Shown here piece by piece: positions 8,248 to 17,432 of a stretch of 64,000 nt of DNA (positions are counted from its first letter, which is position 1; each line of letters starts with the position of its first letter). The notes beneath the pieces are model-generated. The model was not told the DNA's origin and searched no databases. It worked only from the letters and a program-made list of their open reading frames with translations. The position numbers and the translations under genes are program-made. Where the stretch lies: NCBI GenBank assembly GCA_018657525.1, contig JABHWZ010000002.1, forward strand, positions 148,590 to 212,589. The letters run 5' to 3'. The DNA is from an archaeon (GTDB taxonomy: Archaea; Nanobdellota; Nanobdellia; Pacearchaeales; GW2011-AR1).

Positions 8248-11200
8248 CTAAATAAAACTTGGGAGCAATCTAATACTACATCCATTCGGCGAATTCCCCC
8301 AAGTGTCAATACATTTAATATGATAAATATCTCCCTCTTCCCAAGGTGTTCTGTGTTGGCTTGAAAAACCAATAGTCATTGAAGTAGAATTCGCGACATC
8401 AAAATAACAACTGCTCGGGCTATAATAACATTCAGCCCTTTCATCTGTGGTTATAATTAATTCCCCCCATTCCCTATATGCTCGGATTATCTCAGGAGGG
8501 GTTTCATCTAAATCAATATTTATCTCAACAAAATCTCTTGCTTCGTTTCCCGCCTCATCAATACATTTAACTTTCATAATATATGGTCCACTCATCAGTT
8601 GGTTAATTGTCTGAAAATGCACATTTGAAAAAGTTTGCATAAATGAATTCATATTATTATAATCTTCAAAATCATAAAAGCACTGACTATCTCCAGAATA
8701 CGCCCCACCAGAAGTAATCACTTCAAATTCTATTGACATTGGCTGAAGCCCAGTTTCAATATCCCCCTTCGGCGAAATACTTTCAATTTTCAATTCACTA
8801 TTTGTTTTATACAAACTATAAGAAAAATCTTGAACATTAATATTTCTCTCTGTTTCATTAATTGTATTTTTAAACCATGGCTGATCTTTACATTTGATAT
8901 AAAATTTATTTTCTTCTTTTGTTAATCCAGTTAAATTGGTGGAGCAAGGCCATCCTTCTGTTGCAGAATCTTCTAAATCAGTTTTACAATCCATTGCATT
9001 TCTCATTTCAGAATAGCTTTTGTTTCCGATTAAATCATATTTACATTCAGCAGGTTCATTTAAATAAAATGTAACATGGGATTCTGTAGTTCCATATTTC
9101 AAATAGTTATTCTCTCTTGGCGTCGAAGTAGTGATATATGCTGGCGTTAAGTCTGGTCCACTTTCTATACAGAAATTAATTAAATATTCACGAGTATTTT
9201 TGTCGCCGTAATAATCTTGGCATCTAACATACATATTCATGTTCCCAAACATTTGTTTTAAATCTCCAGAAAGATTGTAAATTTCCAAACTTGATAAGCT
9301 TGGCATCATAATCCCAAAAGTATGATTCGAAGTATACGCATTTAATTCAAGCGGATAATTTTCCATTTCTTCATAATTCGACGTCGGTTGAAATTCATAT
9401 TTACATTGTGCAGGTTCGTCAATTTCAAGATCAAATAATACTGTTTTAAATTCAGGAATGCATTTCCCGCCAGCTCCCACTAATTTAACTTTCCACTTTT
9501 CTTCGCTTATAAATTCGTATCCACTTTCGATTGTCCCGGCAGAAATAATTGGAGGCTTAAAATCATTTGGCACAGATTCGCAACTTGGGTTGTCTGTATC
9601 TTCATTTAGCAATTTACATGCTTGGCCTAAACTTTCACATCTATATTTTGAACACAGCTTTAAAGGATCATTATTGCATACTGAACATTTATCGCTCCCA
9701 GTTGGAGCTTCCCAGGGTAGACAATCAAGTTCAACAATTACTTTTTTTGTTTTTCCAATTCCAAAAACTTTTAAGAGGAGACCAATAATAACTAAGATTA
9801 TTAAGCATATCCATGCAAAAGGTCCACACGCAGCAGATAACTTTAAACCAAATCCCCAAATCGCAACTGCTGCATAAACTCCTACTGCTGCTCCAGAAAT
9901 CATCATGATTGTTGCGGCTTCTCCTTCCAACCCTAACGCAAATGAAATAATACCTGCGGCTGCCATCATAATTCCGAAAGCACCAATTGCGGCTACAGCT
10001 GGACCAAAAGCACTAGCTCCGAGGGCAGCCATAGAATCAGCCCATACAACCGAAAGACCATACGGTGCCCCACTTGTAACTAAACCATGAACTGCAAATC
10101 CGCCAGTTATCACCGTCCCCAATCCCCCTGTTACTTCCCCCAACAAACCTATCGCTTCATTAATTGCCGCTCCATCACTCTCTGTAGGATCATATCCTTC
10201 TGGGTCTGATAAACTTGAGTGTTGCAATAGAACTTCATCCAAACTTTTCGGTTCTGCAAATTGACCTAAAACCACTTCTGCATAATTTGTATAATCCTGC
10301 CATTTTACTGGTGGAGATTTTTTAATTACCGAGTTATCTGTTCCATCCCCGAGATAATTCACATAACTCCCACAATCTCCCATGGAAATACATAAGTCAT
10401 TCATTTCTTGTCCAAAAATTGCATCTTCGCAATCACAATTATGGATACATTTCCATCCACTTGTTTTCTTTTCATATAAAACAGTACATTTTTGAGTGGC
10501 CATTCCACATACTTCCTTCCCATAATCTTCGCTTTCCCCGCTCAAATCCATTCCCTTGGGATATTTAGGTACACAAACTTCAAACTTGAATCCTTCATCA
10601 ACATCCACTTGATTAATATAACACATAGAATTATTTTGGCAATTTCCCACCATTGTTTCTTGCTTTGAATTATACGACCGACAAATACTTGCTTCATTCA
10701 TCACACAATTTGCTAAATCAAATTTTTCATTTGTGTCAGGATTTTCTAATTCACCTTGAACGCAAATTTGTCCTCGATAATCTGCACAAGCTTCGACAAC
10801 AATCTCCCCATCAATACACATTCTTTTCCAGTGTCGACTTCCAACTGTATCTTTTCCTTCTCCAATAAATCCATCATAAACACACCAACTTTCCCCATGA
10901 CTTCTTTCATTGCCTTGCTCATCAATACAATTAATATCTTTACAAATAAAATTTCCATCTTGTATTTTGCTACCGACAATTCCACTTTCAGAACAAAAAC
11001 TTCCAAGCGAATACTTACAATTTCCACATTCTTGAGAGTTTGCATTAGCGTCGTTAGGATTACAACTTTGATCTTTCGTCAAAAGATTTCCCAAATTCCA
11101 ACTTACCTCTTTGTCAGAGGAATAAATATTTTCAGGATTTCCACAAGAATCAAACCAGTAGATTTCGTCTTTACCCTTAATACATCCCACTGAGTCTTGT

Positions 11201-11946
11201 CTTTCACAAGAATTATTTAGTGTAGGGTTTGAGCATAATTTTCCAAGATAATATTCCCCTTCTTTTAAATTACATTCAACTTCAGACAATCTCTCACATC
11301 TCTCTTTTTCAAAAATACAAGCAGATTTAATTGCACTCGCGCCCAAATTTAAACATTCTATTTCATTTTTTATTTGTTGCCTAAAATCTTTTGCCAAATC
11401 ATATATTCCTGCTAACCTTTCACACCTTCCTTCAACAGCAAATTGCGTTTCGTCTCCGAGAACACAGCAACCATACTGACACTCTGCAATCGCACAGTTC
11501 TCTTCGCTGTTCCACTCTCCTCCAGAATTTTCACAATTTTGCTTTGTGACTTTTGTCGTGCAAGTTCCTTCATCTGGATCAGTACAACAACCCAACTCAC
11601 ATAATGCAACATTGCTACAATCTCCTTCTATTAAATCAACTACACAATTATTTTCTTGCGCAACAAAGAAGTCAACACACCCTTCCCCTTGTTCAGTTTC
11701 CAAACAACATTCCTGTAAAATTTCCTGAGCTGCAACAGATTGAATTTGTTTAATACTCAAAAATCCAATTAAAAGATTCAATCCGGCATCTAGCAATTCC
11801 TCTCCAAAATCTTTTTCCTCAATTTGTTTTTCTAAGATTTTTTCTGTTTGATGTACTTGATAACTGTTAGCCACAGGCATATTAATCAACAAAGCAATTT
11901 GAATCGCCACTGCAAATACTAAACTGAACTTTAATTTATTTTGCAT
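8248..11946 (-). CDS. Giant Cys-rich membrane surface protein (1232 aa)
   Basis: The ATG at 11946 (MQNKLKFSLVF) lies one base after the upstream stop. Order: N-terminal hydrophobic signal/anchor; Cys-rich front region with more than 50 Cys (about residues 80-540); a Gly/Ala-rich block with three or four hydrophobic helices (about 600-740); a cluster with WEAP, CSVC and CSKYRCESLGQAC (about 750-800); then Fn3-like modules with 'EPAQCKYE' and 'EPAECKYD' motifs. The front equals the protein at 5366-6835 and the back equals the one at 2685-4739, so this is the fused form of a pair encoded separately downstream. The Cys content indicates an extracellular, disulphide-bonded protein. No enzyme motif was recognised. 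Confidence 0.75.
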   Translation of the reverse strand: MQNKLKFSLVFAVAIQIALLINMPVANSYQVHQTEKILEKQIEEKDFGEELLDAGLNLLIGFLSIKQIQSVAAQEILQECCLETEQGEGCVDFFVAQENNCVVDLIEGDCSNVALCELGCCTDPDEGTCTTKVTKQNCENSGGEWNSEENCAIAECQYGCCVLGDETQFAVEGRCERLAGIYDLAKDFRQQIKNEIECLNLGASAIKSACIFEKERCERLSEVECNLKEGEYYLGKLCSNPTLNNSCERQDSVGCIKGKDEIYWFDSCGNPENIYSSDKEVSWNLGNLLTKDQSCNPNDANANSQECGNCKYSLGSFCSESGIVGSKIQDGNFICKDINCIDEQGNERSHGESWCVYDGFIGEGKDTVGSRHWKRMCIDGEIVVEACADYRGQICVQGELENPDTNEKFDLANCVMNEASICRSYNSKQETMVGNCQNNSMCYINQVDVDEGFKFEVCVPKYPKGMDLSGESEDYGKEVCGMATQKCTVLYEKKTSGWKCIHNCDCEDAIFGQEMNDLCISMGDCGSYVNYLGDGTDNSVIKKSPPVKWQDYTNYAEVVLGQFAEPKSLDEVLLQHSSLSDPEGYDPTESDGAAINEAIGLLGEVTGGLGTVITGGFAVHGLVTSGAPYGLSVVWADSMAALGASAFGPAVAAIGAFGIMMAAAGIISFALGLEGEAATIMMISGAAVGVYAAVAIWGFGLKLSAACGPFAWICLIILVIIGLLLKVFGIGKTKKVIVELDCLPWEAPTGSDKCSVCNNDPLKLCSKYRCESLGQACKLLNEDTDNPSCESVPNDFKPPIISAGTIESGYEFISEEKWKVKLVGAGGKCIPEFKTVLFDLEIDEPAQCKYEFQPTSNYEEMENYPLELNAYTSNHTFGIMMPSLSSLEIYNLSGDLKQMFGNMNMYVRCQDYYGDKNTREYLINFCIESGPDLTPAYITTSTPRENNYLKYGTTESHVTFYLNEPAECKYDLIGNKSYSEMRNAMDCKTDLEDSATEGWPCSTNLTGLTKEENKFYIKCKDQPWFKNTINETERNINVQDFSYSLYKTNSELKIESISPKGDIETGLQPMSIEFEVITSGGAYSGDSQCFYDFEDYNNMNSFMQTFSNVHFQTINQLMSGPYIMKVKCIDEAGNEARDFVEINIDLDETPPEIIRAYREWGELIITTDERAECYYSPSSCYFDVANSTSMTIGFSSQHRTPWEEGDIYHIKCIDTWGNSPNGCSIRLLPSFI

Positions 11947-11947
11947 T

Positions 11948-12721
11948 TTATAAACCTGGCGGAATAACACACCCCCTTACAGCAAATCGAAATTTTTCTG
12001 AGCTACCTTTATCTGTGACAGTGTAGATATTATTCAAATCACTTGTTCTAAAAATTTCAACTCTGAATTCAGGATAAAGGAGCCCAAAACCTTGTTGTGA
12101 AAAACTACAATATTCTCCCTCTTGACTCAAAATTTCCTGTGCCACAATAGCCAAATCATAAATTTTATTTCGGATTACAACTCTGAAATTATCATACGAA
12201 AAACTTTCTTCTTTTTTATTAGCAGTAATTATTCTATCTGCTTCAACAATTACTTGTCCTGGTTCTAATTCAACTAGAAAATCCAAATTTTCCATTTTCA
12301 CTTCATACCCTAAAGCCTGCATTTTATTTTCCCAAGAAACAAAACAATTTTCTATTTCCTCGTGGATATAATTAAAAATTTCTATTTCCAAATGATTAAT
12401 TAATAGTGGCTCTTGATTTACACATGTGATATAATTTTTTGGAGTATAACATAAATAGGAAATATTTTTGTAAACTTTATCCTCGGAAAATTTAAATGTT
12501 TTGTATAATCTAGGATTTGTGTTTCCTCCTTGCGAAGTTAATAAATTTATAGATTCCTTAATTTTTGGTTCAATACAATTTTCAATAAACCTTTGTGGAT
12601 CTTCCTCAAAAGCTCCTGGAACAGATATTTTCCCAGTTCTAACTAAAAAAAATAAAATTATCGCTCCAACAAATAAAAGTGCAATTATCACAAAAATAGT
12701 TATCTGTCCTTGCTTTTTCAT
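11948..12721 (-). CDS. Membrane-anchored protein, pilin-type leader (paralogue of 7440-8213)
   Basis: The ATG at 12721 (MKKQGQITIFVIIAL) overlaps the stop of the upstream HTH gene as ATGA, which fixes this start over a GTG 12 bp upstream. The KQGQ leader runs directly into a hydrophobic helix (about 8-30). The exterior domain contains FIENCIEPKIKESINLL and SQGGN, shared with its paralogue. It precedes the giant Cys-rich gene by one base, repeating the order of the 7440-8213 paralogue. Inferred surface-complex subunit. Confidence 0.75.
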   Translation of the reverse strand: MKKQGQITIFVIIALLFVGAIILFFLVRTGKISVPGAFEEDPQRFIENCIEPKIKESINLLTSQGGNTNPRLYKTFKFSEDKVYKNISYLCYTPKNYITCVNQEPLLINHLEIEIFNYIHEEIENCFVSWENKMQALGYEVKMENLDFLVELEPGQVIVEADRIITANKKEESFSYDNFRVVIRNKIYDLAIVAQEILSQEGEYCSFSQQGFGLLYPEFRVEIFRTSDLNNIYTVTDKGSSEKFRFAVRGCVIPPGL

Positions 12722-12903
12722 TTTATCAACCACAAGTTGACCCCCATTTTTTTTATCTTGATAATTTTACTTTCAATAACTAATTCTAAAAGATATTTTT
12801 CAGCAGTATTCCAAGAAAGATCAAATTTATTCGCAATCTCCGAACTTGTAACAACTCTTTCTTTTTTAATTAAACTAATTATCTTATTTCTATGAATATT
12901 CAT
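12718..12903 (-). CDS. Small winged-helix/HTH DNA-binding protein
   Basis: The 61-residue product has a clear HTH pattern: 'RNKIISLIKKERVVTSSEIANKF' followed by a recognition helix 'SWNTAEKYLLEL', then a basic wing. It is the first gene of the 12.9-kb operon and overlaps the next gene by 4 bp. A perfect 20-bp palindrome lies 21 bp upstream of its start (12924-12943). The simplest reading is an autoregulator controlling the whole surface-protein operon; this is inference from position. Confidence 0.7.
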   Translation of the reverse strand: MNIHRNKIISLIKKERVVTSSEIANKFDLSWNTAEKYLLELVIESKIIKIKKMGVNLWLIK

Positions 12904-12923
12904 AATAATTTACCAATGATAAA

Positions 12924-12943
12924 ACATAGTAATATTACTATGT
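12924..12943. promoter_or_regulatory. Perfect 20-bp palindrome, probable operator of the surface operon
   Basis: ACATAGTAAT is followed directly by its exact reverse complement. It lies in the 137-bp divergent intergenic region between the HTH gene (start 12903) and the secreted-protein gene (start 13041). It is placed to control the minus-strand operon, possibly both directions. The small HTH protein is the obvious candidate binder. Confidence 0.55.
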
Positions 12944-13040
12944 ATCTACATAATGAAAAAGTTATTTTTAAATGTTTCTAAAATAGCATTTAAAAACAAT
13001 AATACTTTAAAACTCTCCTTGTTTATTTTGGGTAATTGAA

Positions 13041-13958
13041 ATGAAAGGTTTATCAAAAATACTTTTACTCTCCGCATTGGCAGGTTCAGTGAGTTTAGCA
13101 GGAGATCCTCTGAAGAAAGACGATAAAATTGAAGCACCTTCCAGAATGCAACTTTTTTTTAGAGGAGTTGATGCAGATTTAGATTTATTTCCGCAATTAT
13201 ATAAAAAAGAATTGGATAAAGAATGTGAAAAGGCAGTCAGAAGATTAGACCCTCGATTAATGGCTTTGAATTATTCAATGACTGAATCTCAAGAACCAAG
13301 TTGGGATTCAGAAAATAATATTTTTAATGAAGATCTAGATGCGTTAGAAGATTTAACAAAGGAGATTCTGAAAGATGCTTTGAGTGGGGCAGCCGATGAA
13401 CTTCCCCATATTGATAAAATTTACCAAAGATTGCGAGGATTTGCAAAAGGAAAAGCCCAACTAAAAATTAAACCCTCTGTTCATAGTGGGGATTATTCTG
13501 GAATTCCTCCTGAAGCAAGGCAAAAATTAGAAAAAGAAAGGCGTGAGGACGAATACGCAATTTCTGCAAAAACTCGAGATAAGACCCCCAGAGAAGTATT
13601 AAATAAATTATTTGGTGATGAAAGCGAGTTTAGGACCGGAGTTGATTTACATTCATTAGATTCTGTGGGCTATTTTGTAAAATTAAGAAATCCTAAACTT
13701 TGGAATATGGAATTCGAGGAAATTCGTACAGAATACATTTTTGAACCAAACGATTCTTGCATCAAATTTGAAGCAGAAAAAAAACTTCCAAATGGATTTT
13801 ATTTAGAATTAGAAGGACGCCAAAGGGTTGCTGGAGGAAAGAATTCAAAATATGGTTTTGAGGTAAGTAAACAATTAACTCCAAATAGTCACATTGCTTT
13901 TGGTGCAAGCACAGGTAAGAACACTAATGCATTCTTGAGATATAAAGCTAGGTTTTAA
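13041..13958 (+). CDS. Secreted protein of unknown family
   Basis: The 305-residue product has a signal peptide (hydrophobic residues 6-19, ASVSLAG cleavage-like). A charged, mainly helical middle (about 25-190) follows, then a C-terminal part of about 100 residues with alternating polar/hydrophobic beta-strand texture, ending YKARF. A terminal Phe after amphipathic strands is the look of bacterial outer-membrane barrels, but DPANN archaea have no known outer membrane, so this may be coincidence. It stands alone, divergent from the surface operon. Function unknown. Confidence 0.65.
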   Translation: MKGLSKILLLSALAGSVSLAGDPLKKDDKIEAPSRMQLFFRGVDADLDLFPQLYKKELDKECEKAVRRLDPRLMALNYSMTESQEPSWDSENNIFNEDLDALEDLTKEILKDALSGAADELPHIDKIYQRLRGFAKGKAQLKIKPSVHSGDYSGIPPEARQKLEKERREDEYAISAKTRDKTPREVLNKLFGDESEFRTGVDLHSLDSVGYFVKLRNPKLWNMEFEEIRTEYIFEPNDSCIKFEAEKKLPNGFYLELEGRQRVAGGKNSKYGFEVSKQLTPNSHIAFGASTGKNTNAFLRYKARF

Positions 13959-14024
13959 CATTTATTAACTTCCGAGTAACAACAAATTAGAAACCTTTAA
14001 ATACTCCTCCAATTATCTTTTTTC

Positions 14025-14777
14025 ATGATTCCAAGCACTTATAGGGATGAAAGTTATTTAATGAAACTTCCAGAGTATGAACCTTGGCACGAAGGAGAAG
14101 TTAAACTAAGAGCGATAGGTGAAACAATTTCTTTACCAAAAGGAATAAGATTCAAATATGCAGACCAAACACATCACGATCCAACTTTAGATTCAACTCC
14201 GCAAACAAATACTCGAGCTTTTGGGGAACATCGACCAAGTCGAAGAGAAGAGGGTTACGACATTGTTATTGATTGGTGCAGAAATTTAAGAGGCATTCTT
14301 TATAAACATGTATTAGGTCATGAAGAAGGACATCTTTTTTCTTCCACTGGAAATTTACAGCTTCTACGAGAGTCGGCAAAAAAAGAAGGTTTTGAGTTCG
14401 ACTGCTTAAACGAACAATATGCTTTTGATTCTGATAAAGCAATAAGAAGAATATTTAATAGAAATTATAAAGATGAAGATTTAAAATTTTGGGTTCCACC
14501 TAAGAATCAAAGAGAGTTATTAGCCCACGTGGGCTCTTTAGTTGCTCTAGCAAAAACACAAATAAGTCCAGAATTAACTGGTGAATTAGTAGCGGCGATT
14601 CAGACTGGGAGAGAAGAGAAGTTTAAGGAATTAATGGGCAACAAATTTGCATCATCTTGTTTCAAGACTCATCGGGCCCCCAATTCTTTATTTTATATTT
14701 TAGAAAATAGATTCAGAGAGACCGCGCCAGCGTTAGCAATGTATCAAGTTAGAAATACAAATATAAATTATTTTTAA
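14025..14777 (+). CDS. Putative zinc metallopeptidase-like protein (HExxH)
   Basis: A 250-residue protein with H99-E-E-G-H103, the HExxH zinc-binding motif, in 'ILYKHVLGHEEGHLFSS'. A plausible third ligand region follows 27 residues later (E130-QYAFDSD). No signal peptide or membrane segment is seen, so it is probably cytoplasmic. The rest of the sequence does not match a family I recognise. An AT-rich stretch (TTTAAATACTCC, about 13994-14005) is a likely promoter box. Peptidase activity is inferred from the motif only. Confidence 0.6.
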   Translation: MIPSTYRDESYLMKLPEYEPWHEGEVKLRAIGETISLPKGIRFKYADQTHHDPTLDSTPQTNTRAFGEHRPSRREEGYDIVIDWCRNLRGILYKHVLGHEEGHLFSSTGNLQLLRESAKKEGFEFDCLNEQYAFDSDKAIRRIFNRNYKDEDLKFWVPPKNQRELLAHVGSLVALAKTQISPELTGELVAAIQTGREEKFKELMGNKFASSCFKTHRAPNSLFYILENRFRETAPALAMYQVRNTNINYF

Positions 14778-14804
14778 CAATTTTTTCTTCCATCTTACTA
14801 ATCA

Positions 14805-15530
14805 TTAATCCTCGGTCTCAACTCTAGGCGCAAGAATAAAACTTAATTCTAATTCGCCTGTTCTAAAATCTAATCTCAGCGGATGGTCTGCCGCAAATTT
14901 GATAATTGCTTTCTCACAAAGTTTCGCACCTTTCATAAATTTCTGCAAATATTCTAAGCTATATCTTGATTTGCAATTCTCTGCCTGAATCGTCGCTTCG
15001 TCTCCAGAAAACTCTGCTCTTGCAGAATTAATTCCTTTCGCTGCTACAATAAATTTCCCCTCTTCTACAATAAAACTACAAGCATCTGCTACAACTCCAC
15101 AATCTTCAATTGCATCAACCAAATCAATCGAACTAATTCCCACCTTTGAACTAAACTCCAGCGACGGCATTTCTTTGTCCTCTGACTCTATCTCAATTAA
15201 ATTCAAAGTGAACTTCCGCGCAATTCTATCATTAATCTGGATCTCTAACATATTATCTTTTTTCTCAAAAATAACAGAGCCCCCTGTTCCGCACCTTTTT
15301 AAAATTCTTTTTAAATCATCTAAATTAATTCCCAAAACTTCTGAATCCAACTCAAATTTAGAAAACGCACTTTTCGGTAACTTAAAATTCACCATCGCTA
15401 CATTCGCTGGGTCCATCGCAGTTATACTCATCCCAAACTCGTTTACCTTGATACGCACTTCTGTCACCAAGTCAGAAATGATCTCAATTGCCTTTGTAAG
15501 CATCGCCGGACTTTGAAGTTCAACTAACAT
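14805..15530 (-). CDS. pcn: DNA polymerase sliding clamp (PCNA)
   Basis: The ATG at 15530 (MLVELQSPAML) gives 241 residues, the usual archaeal PCNA length; a GTG at 15542 would add four. Recognisable PCNA features include 'ISDLVTEVRIKVNEFGMSITAMDPANVAMVNFKL', 'INLDDLKRILKR', 'YSLEYLQKFMKGAKLCEKAIIKFAADHPLRLDF' and the acidic C-terminus. It forms the homotrimeric ring that tethers polymerase, FEN1 and ligase. It is transcribed divergently from the primase gene 85 bp away, grouping two replication genes. High confidence from whole-length similarity. Confidence 0.95.
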   Translation of the reverse strand: MLVELQSPAMLTKAIEIISDLVTEVRIKVNEFGMSITAMDPANVAMVNFKLPKSAFSKFELDSEVLGINLDDLKRILKRCGTGGSVIFEKKDNMLEIQINDRIARKFTLNLIEIESEDKEMPSLEFSSKVGISSIDLVDAIEDCGVVADACSFIVEEGKFIVAAKGINSARAEFSGDEATIQAENCKSRYSLEYLQKFMKGAKLCEKAIIKFAADHPLRLDFRTGELELSFILAPRVETED

Positions 15531-15614
15531 TTTATTAATCACTCATTTTATTTTTTAAGTATTGTTATACTAAATAGAGGGTATTTATATAAACTTTCTT
15601 ACCCCAAAATAATC

Positions 15615-17009
15615 ATGGAAAAGTCTTTCAAAGAAACTCGAGTTAGAAATTTAACCCAACTTTATTATTCTCGTCCAGAAATACAAAAAGCATTATTTGA
15701 ATTCGCAAAAAACCGAGAAATTTCCCCGCGATATTTTGAAGGTTTCGGAAAACGCCCAGATTCGTTTGAATATATTGGCGACGTTTTCGAGTTAGTAAAA
15801 AAAGGCGCAACATCTTTCCATTGCTCAGAAGAAATTTGGAAAAATCCCCTCGACATTTCAACAGATTTAAACGAGCAAGAATTAGATGAAATAAGAATCG
15901 GATGGGATTTTCTCTTAGACATTGATTCAAAATATATAGATTACAGCAAGATAATGGCCCAACAAATTTGCAATTTTTTAAAATTCCACGGGGTAACCAA
16001 CGTCGGATTAAAATTTTCAGGCTCCAAAGGATTTCATTTAATAATTCCATGGAAAGCTTTTCCTAAAGAAATAAACGGAGTAAAAACTTCAGACAAATTT
16101 CCAGAATGGCCAAGAATTTTACTTAACTATATTTCTGAAAAGATAAACCCAAATTTGACTAAAGAAATAACACAAATCTCAATGGGCCCGGGAGCAAAAT
16201 ATGTGCGCGATTACGAAGCATCAAAAGAAGTCATCCCAGATTTAATTTTAGTTTCACCTCGACATTTGTTCAGAATGCCATACTCACTTCACGAAAAGAC
16301 AGCTCTCGCCAGCATTGTTTTAACCGCACAGGAATTAGAAAAATTCGATTTAAAAGACGCTGACCCAATGAAACTTTCCCCAGAAAAAATCAAAGAGTTT
16401 ACCCCAGATTCTAGAGAAGGTGAAGCAACAGAGCTTTTAACTCAGGCCTTAGATTGGGCAAAACAAAATGAAATTGATAGTCCAGAAGAAAATAAAAAAG
16501 TCTCCGGGAAATATGCAAATTTCAAAAAAATTGAATTAAAAAATGTTTCAGATGCACAACTTCCGCCGTGCATTCAAAAACTTATGCAAGGAATCGTCGA
16601 CGGAAAAAAACGAGGACTTTTCGCTTTGCTAAATTTATTTCGTTCAATAGGAATGGAAAAAGAACTTCTCGAAAAAAAAATAGAAGAATGGAATAAGAAA
16701 AATAATCCCCCTTTAAAAAAAGGTTATATCAAATCTCAGCTTGAATGGTCTTACCGACGGAAACCAATAATGCCCCCGAACTGCAAAGAATTTTATCAAG
16801 GAATAGCGTGCTGTCAACCAGACAACCTCTGCACGAAAATAAAAAATCCAGTAAATTATGTAATGAGAAAGAACTGGGCAGTCAATAATTCAGGGCGCCC
16901 CTCAGCATACTCCAAGTCAAAGAGTTTTGGGACAAAAAAGTTTAAGAACAAAAAACCGAAAGTTCCAAAGAAAAAAACTTCTAAAAAAAAGCTTTCTGGG
17001 AGAGATTAA
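15615..17009 (+). CDS. priS: Compact primase: PriS fused to PriL C-terminal Fe-S-type domain
   Basis: The 464-residue product makes RNA/DNA primers for replication. The PriS catalytic part holds D102-I-D104 (FLLDIDSK), SGSKGFH at 135-141 and 'RHLFRMPYSLHEKTA' near 215-230. From about residue 315 a second module looks like the PriL C-terminal domain: 'LPPCIQKLMQG...KRGLFALLNLFRSIGM...IMPPNC..FYQGIACC..DNLC', with Cys 319, 390, 399/400 and 406 placed as 4Fe-4S ligands. This matches the single-chain primase known from Nanoarchaeum and other DPANN. The C-terminal 40 residues are very Lys-rich. TATA-like TTTATATAAA lies about 25 bp upstream. Confidence 0.9.
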   Translation: MEKSFKETRVRNLTQLYYSRPEIQKALFEFAKNREISPRYFEGFGKRPDSFEYIGDVFELVKKGATSFHCSEEIWKNPLDISTDLNEQELDEIRIGWDFLLDIDSKYIDYSKIMAQQICNFLKFHGVTNVGLKFSGSKGFHLIIPWKAFPKEINGVKTSDKFPEWPRILLNYISEKINPNLTKEITQISMGPGAKYVRDYEASKEVIPDLILVSPRHLFRMPYSLHEKTALASIVLTAQELEKFDLKDADPMKLSPEKIKEFTPDSREGEATELLTQALDWAKQNEIDSPEENKKVSGKYANFKKIELKNVSDAQLPPCIQKLMQGIVDGKKRGLFALLNLFRSIGMEKELLEKKIEEWNKKNNPPLKKGYIKSQLEWSYRRKPIMPPNCKEFYQGIACCQPDNLCTKIKNPVNYVMRKNWAVNNSGRPSAYSKSKSFGTKKFKNKKPKVPKKKTSKKKLSGRD

Positions 17010-17012
17010 AGT

Positions 17013-17171
17013 TTACAGATTCTTCTCTAATTCTGCAATCTTATTCGAATAACTTTCCATTGTATCTCGGCTAATATTTATCGCTCCGCAAATTCCCCGA
17101 AGCTTTTCATATCTGTCTTTGAGCTGAGCAATTCTTACCAGTATCTCAGATTTTGTTTGCGTTATTTGCAT
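17013..17171 (-). CDS. Small coiled-coil protein
   Basis: The ATG at 17171 gives a 52-residue product, mostly helical with heptad-like spacing ('ILVRIAQLKDRYEKLRGI', 'NKIAELEKNL'). It starts one base after the stop of the zinc-ribbon gene, so the two are co-transcribed. A longer reading back to 17258 would overlap that gene. Unknown function. Confidence 0.5.
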   Translation of the reverse strand: MQITQTKSEILVRIAQLKDRYEKLRGICGAINISRDTMESYSNKIAELEKNL

Positions 17172-17172
17172 T

Positions 17173-17367
17173 TTATTCGTAATCTTCGTCATCGTAATCT
17201 GCGAACCAGTTTCGATCTCCCATGCTTGGCAGTTCAGAGGTCCATTGTCCAGCCCCACATTCAGGGCATTCGCTATCTCCTATGCTATATTCGTGACCGC
17301 ATTTTATACAAGGAGTTTTTATGTATAGTTCGTCGCAGCTCATTCCGATGTTTTGTTGTTTTCTCAT
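17173..17367 (-). CDS. Small zinc-ribbon protein
   Basis: The ATG at 17367 is chosen because GGAGG sits 6-10 bp upstream. The 64-residue product has two CxxC knuckles (CIKCGHEYSIGDSECPECG) and an acidic, aromatic tail (WFADYDDEDYE). Probably a zinc-binding adaptor; partner unknown. Paired with the coiled-coil gene directly downstream. Confidence 0.6.
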   Translation of the reverse strand: MRKQQNIGMSCDELYIKTPCIKCGHEYSIGDSECPECGAGQWTSELPSMGDRNWFADYDDEDYE

Positions 17368-17432
17368 TTTATCCTCCGTTGTTGCCAGCTTGTTATTGTC
17401 TGGCTCTGTAATATTTTGACCCAAGAATGCTA

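Noticed and set aside
8248-11193. Plus-strand frames opposite the giant Cys-rich gene (for example 9458-9877, 10756-11193)
   Set aside because: They are antisense shadows with no ribosome sites, and the minus-strand frame has coherent domains and Cys patterns.
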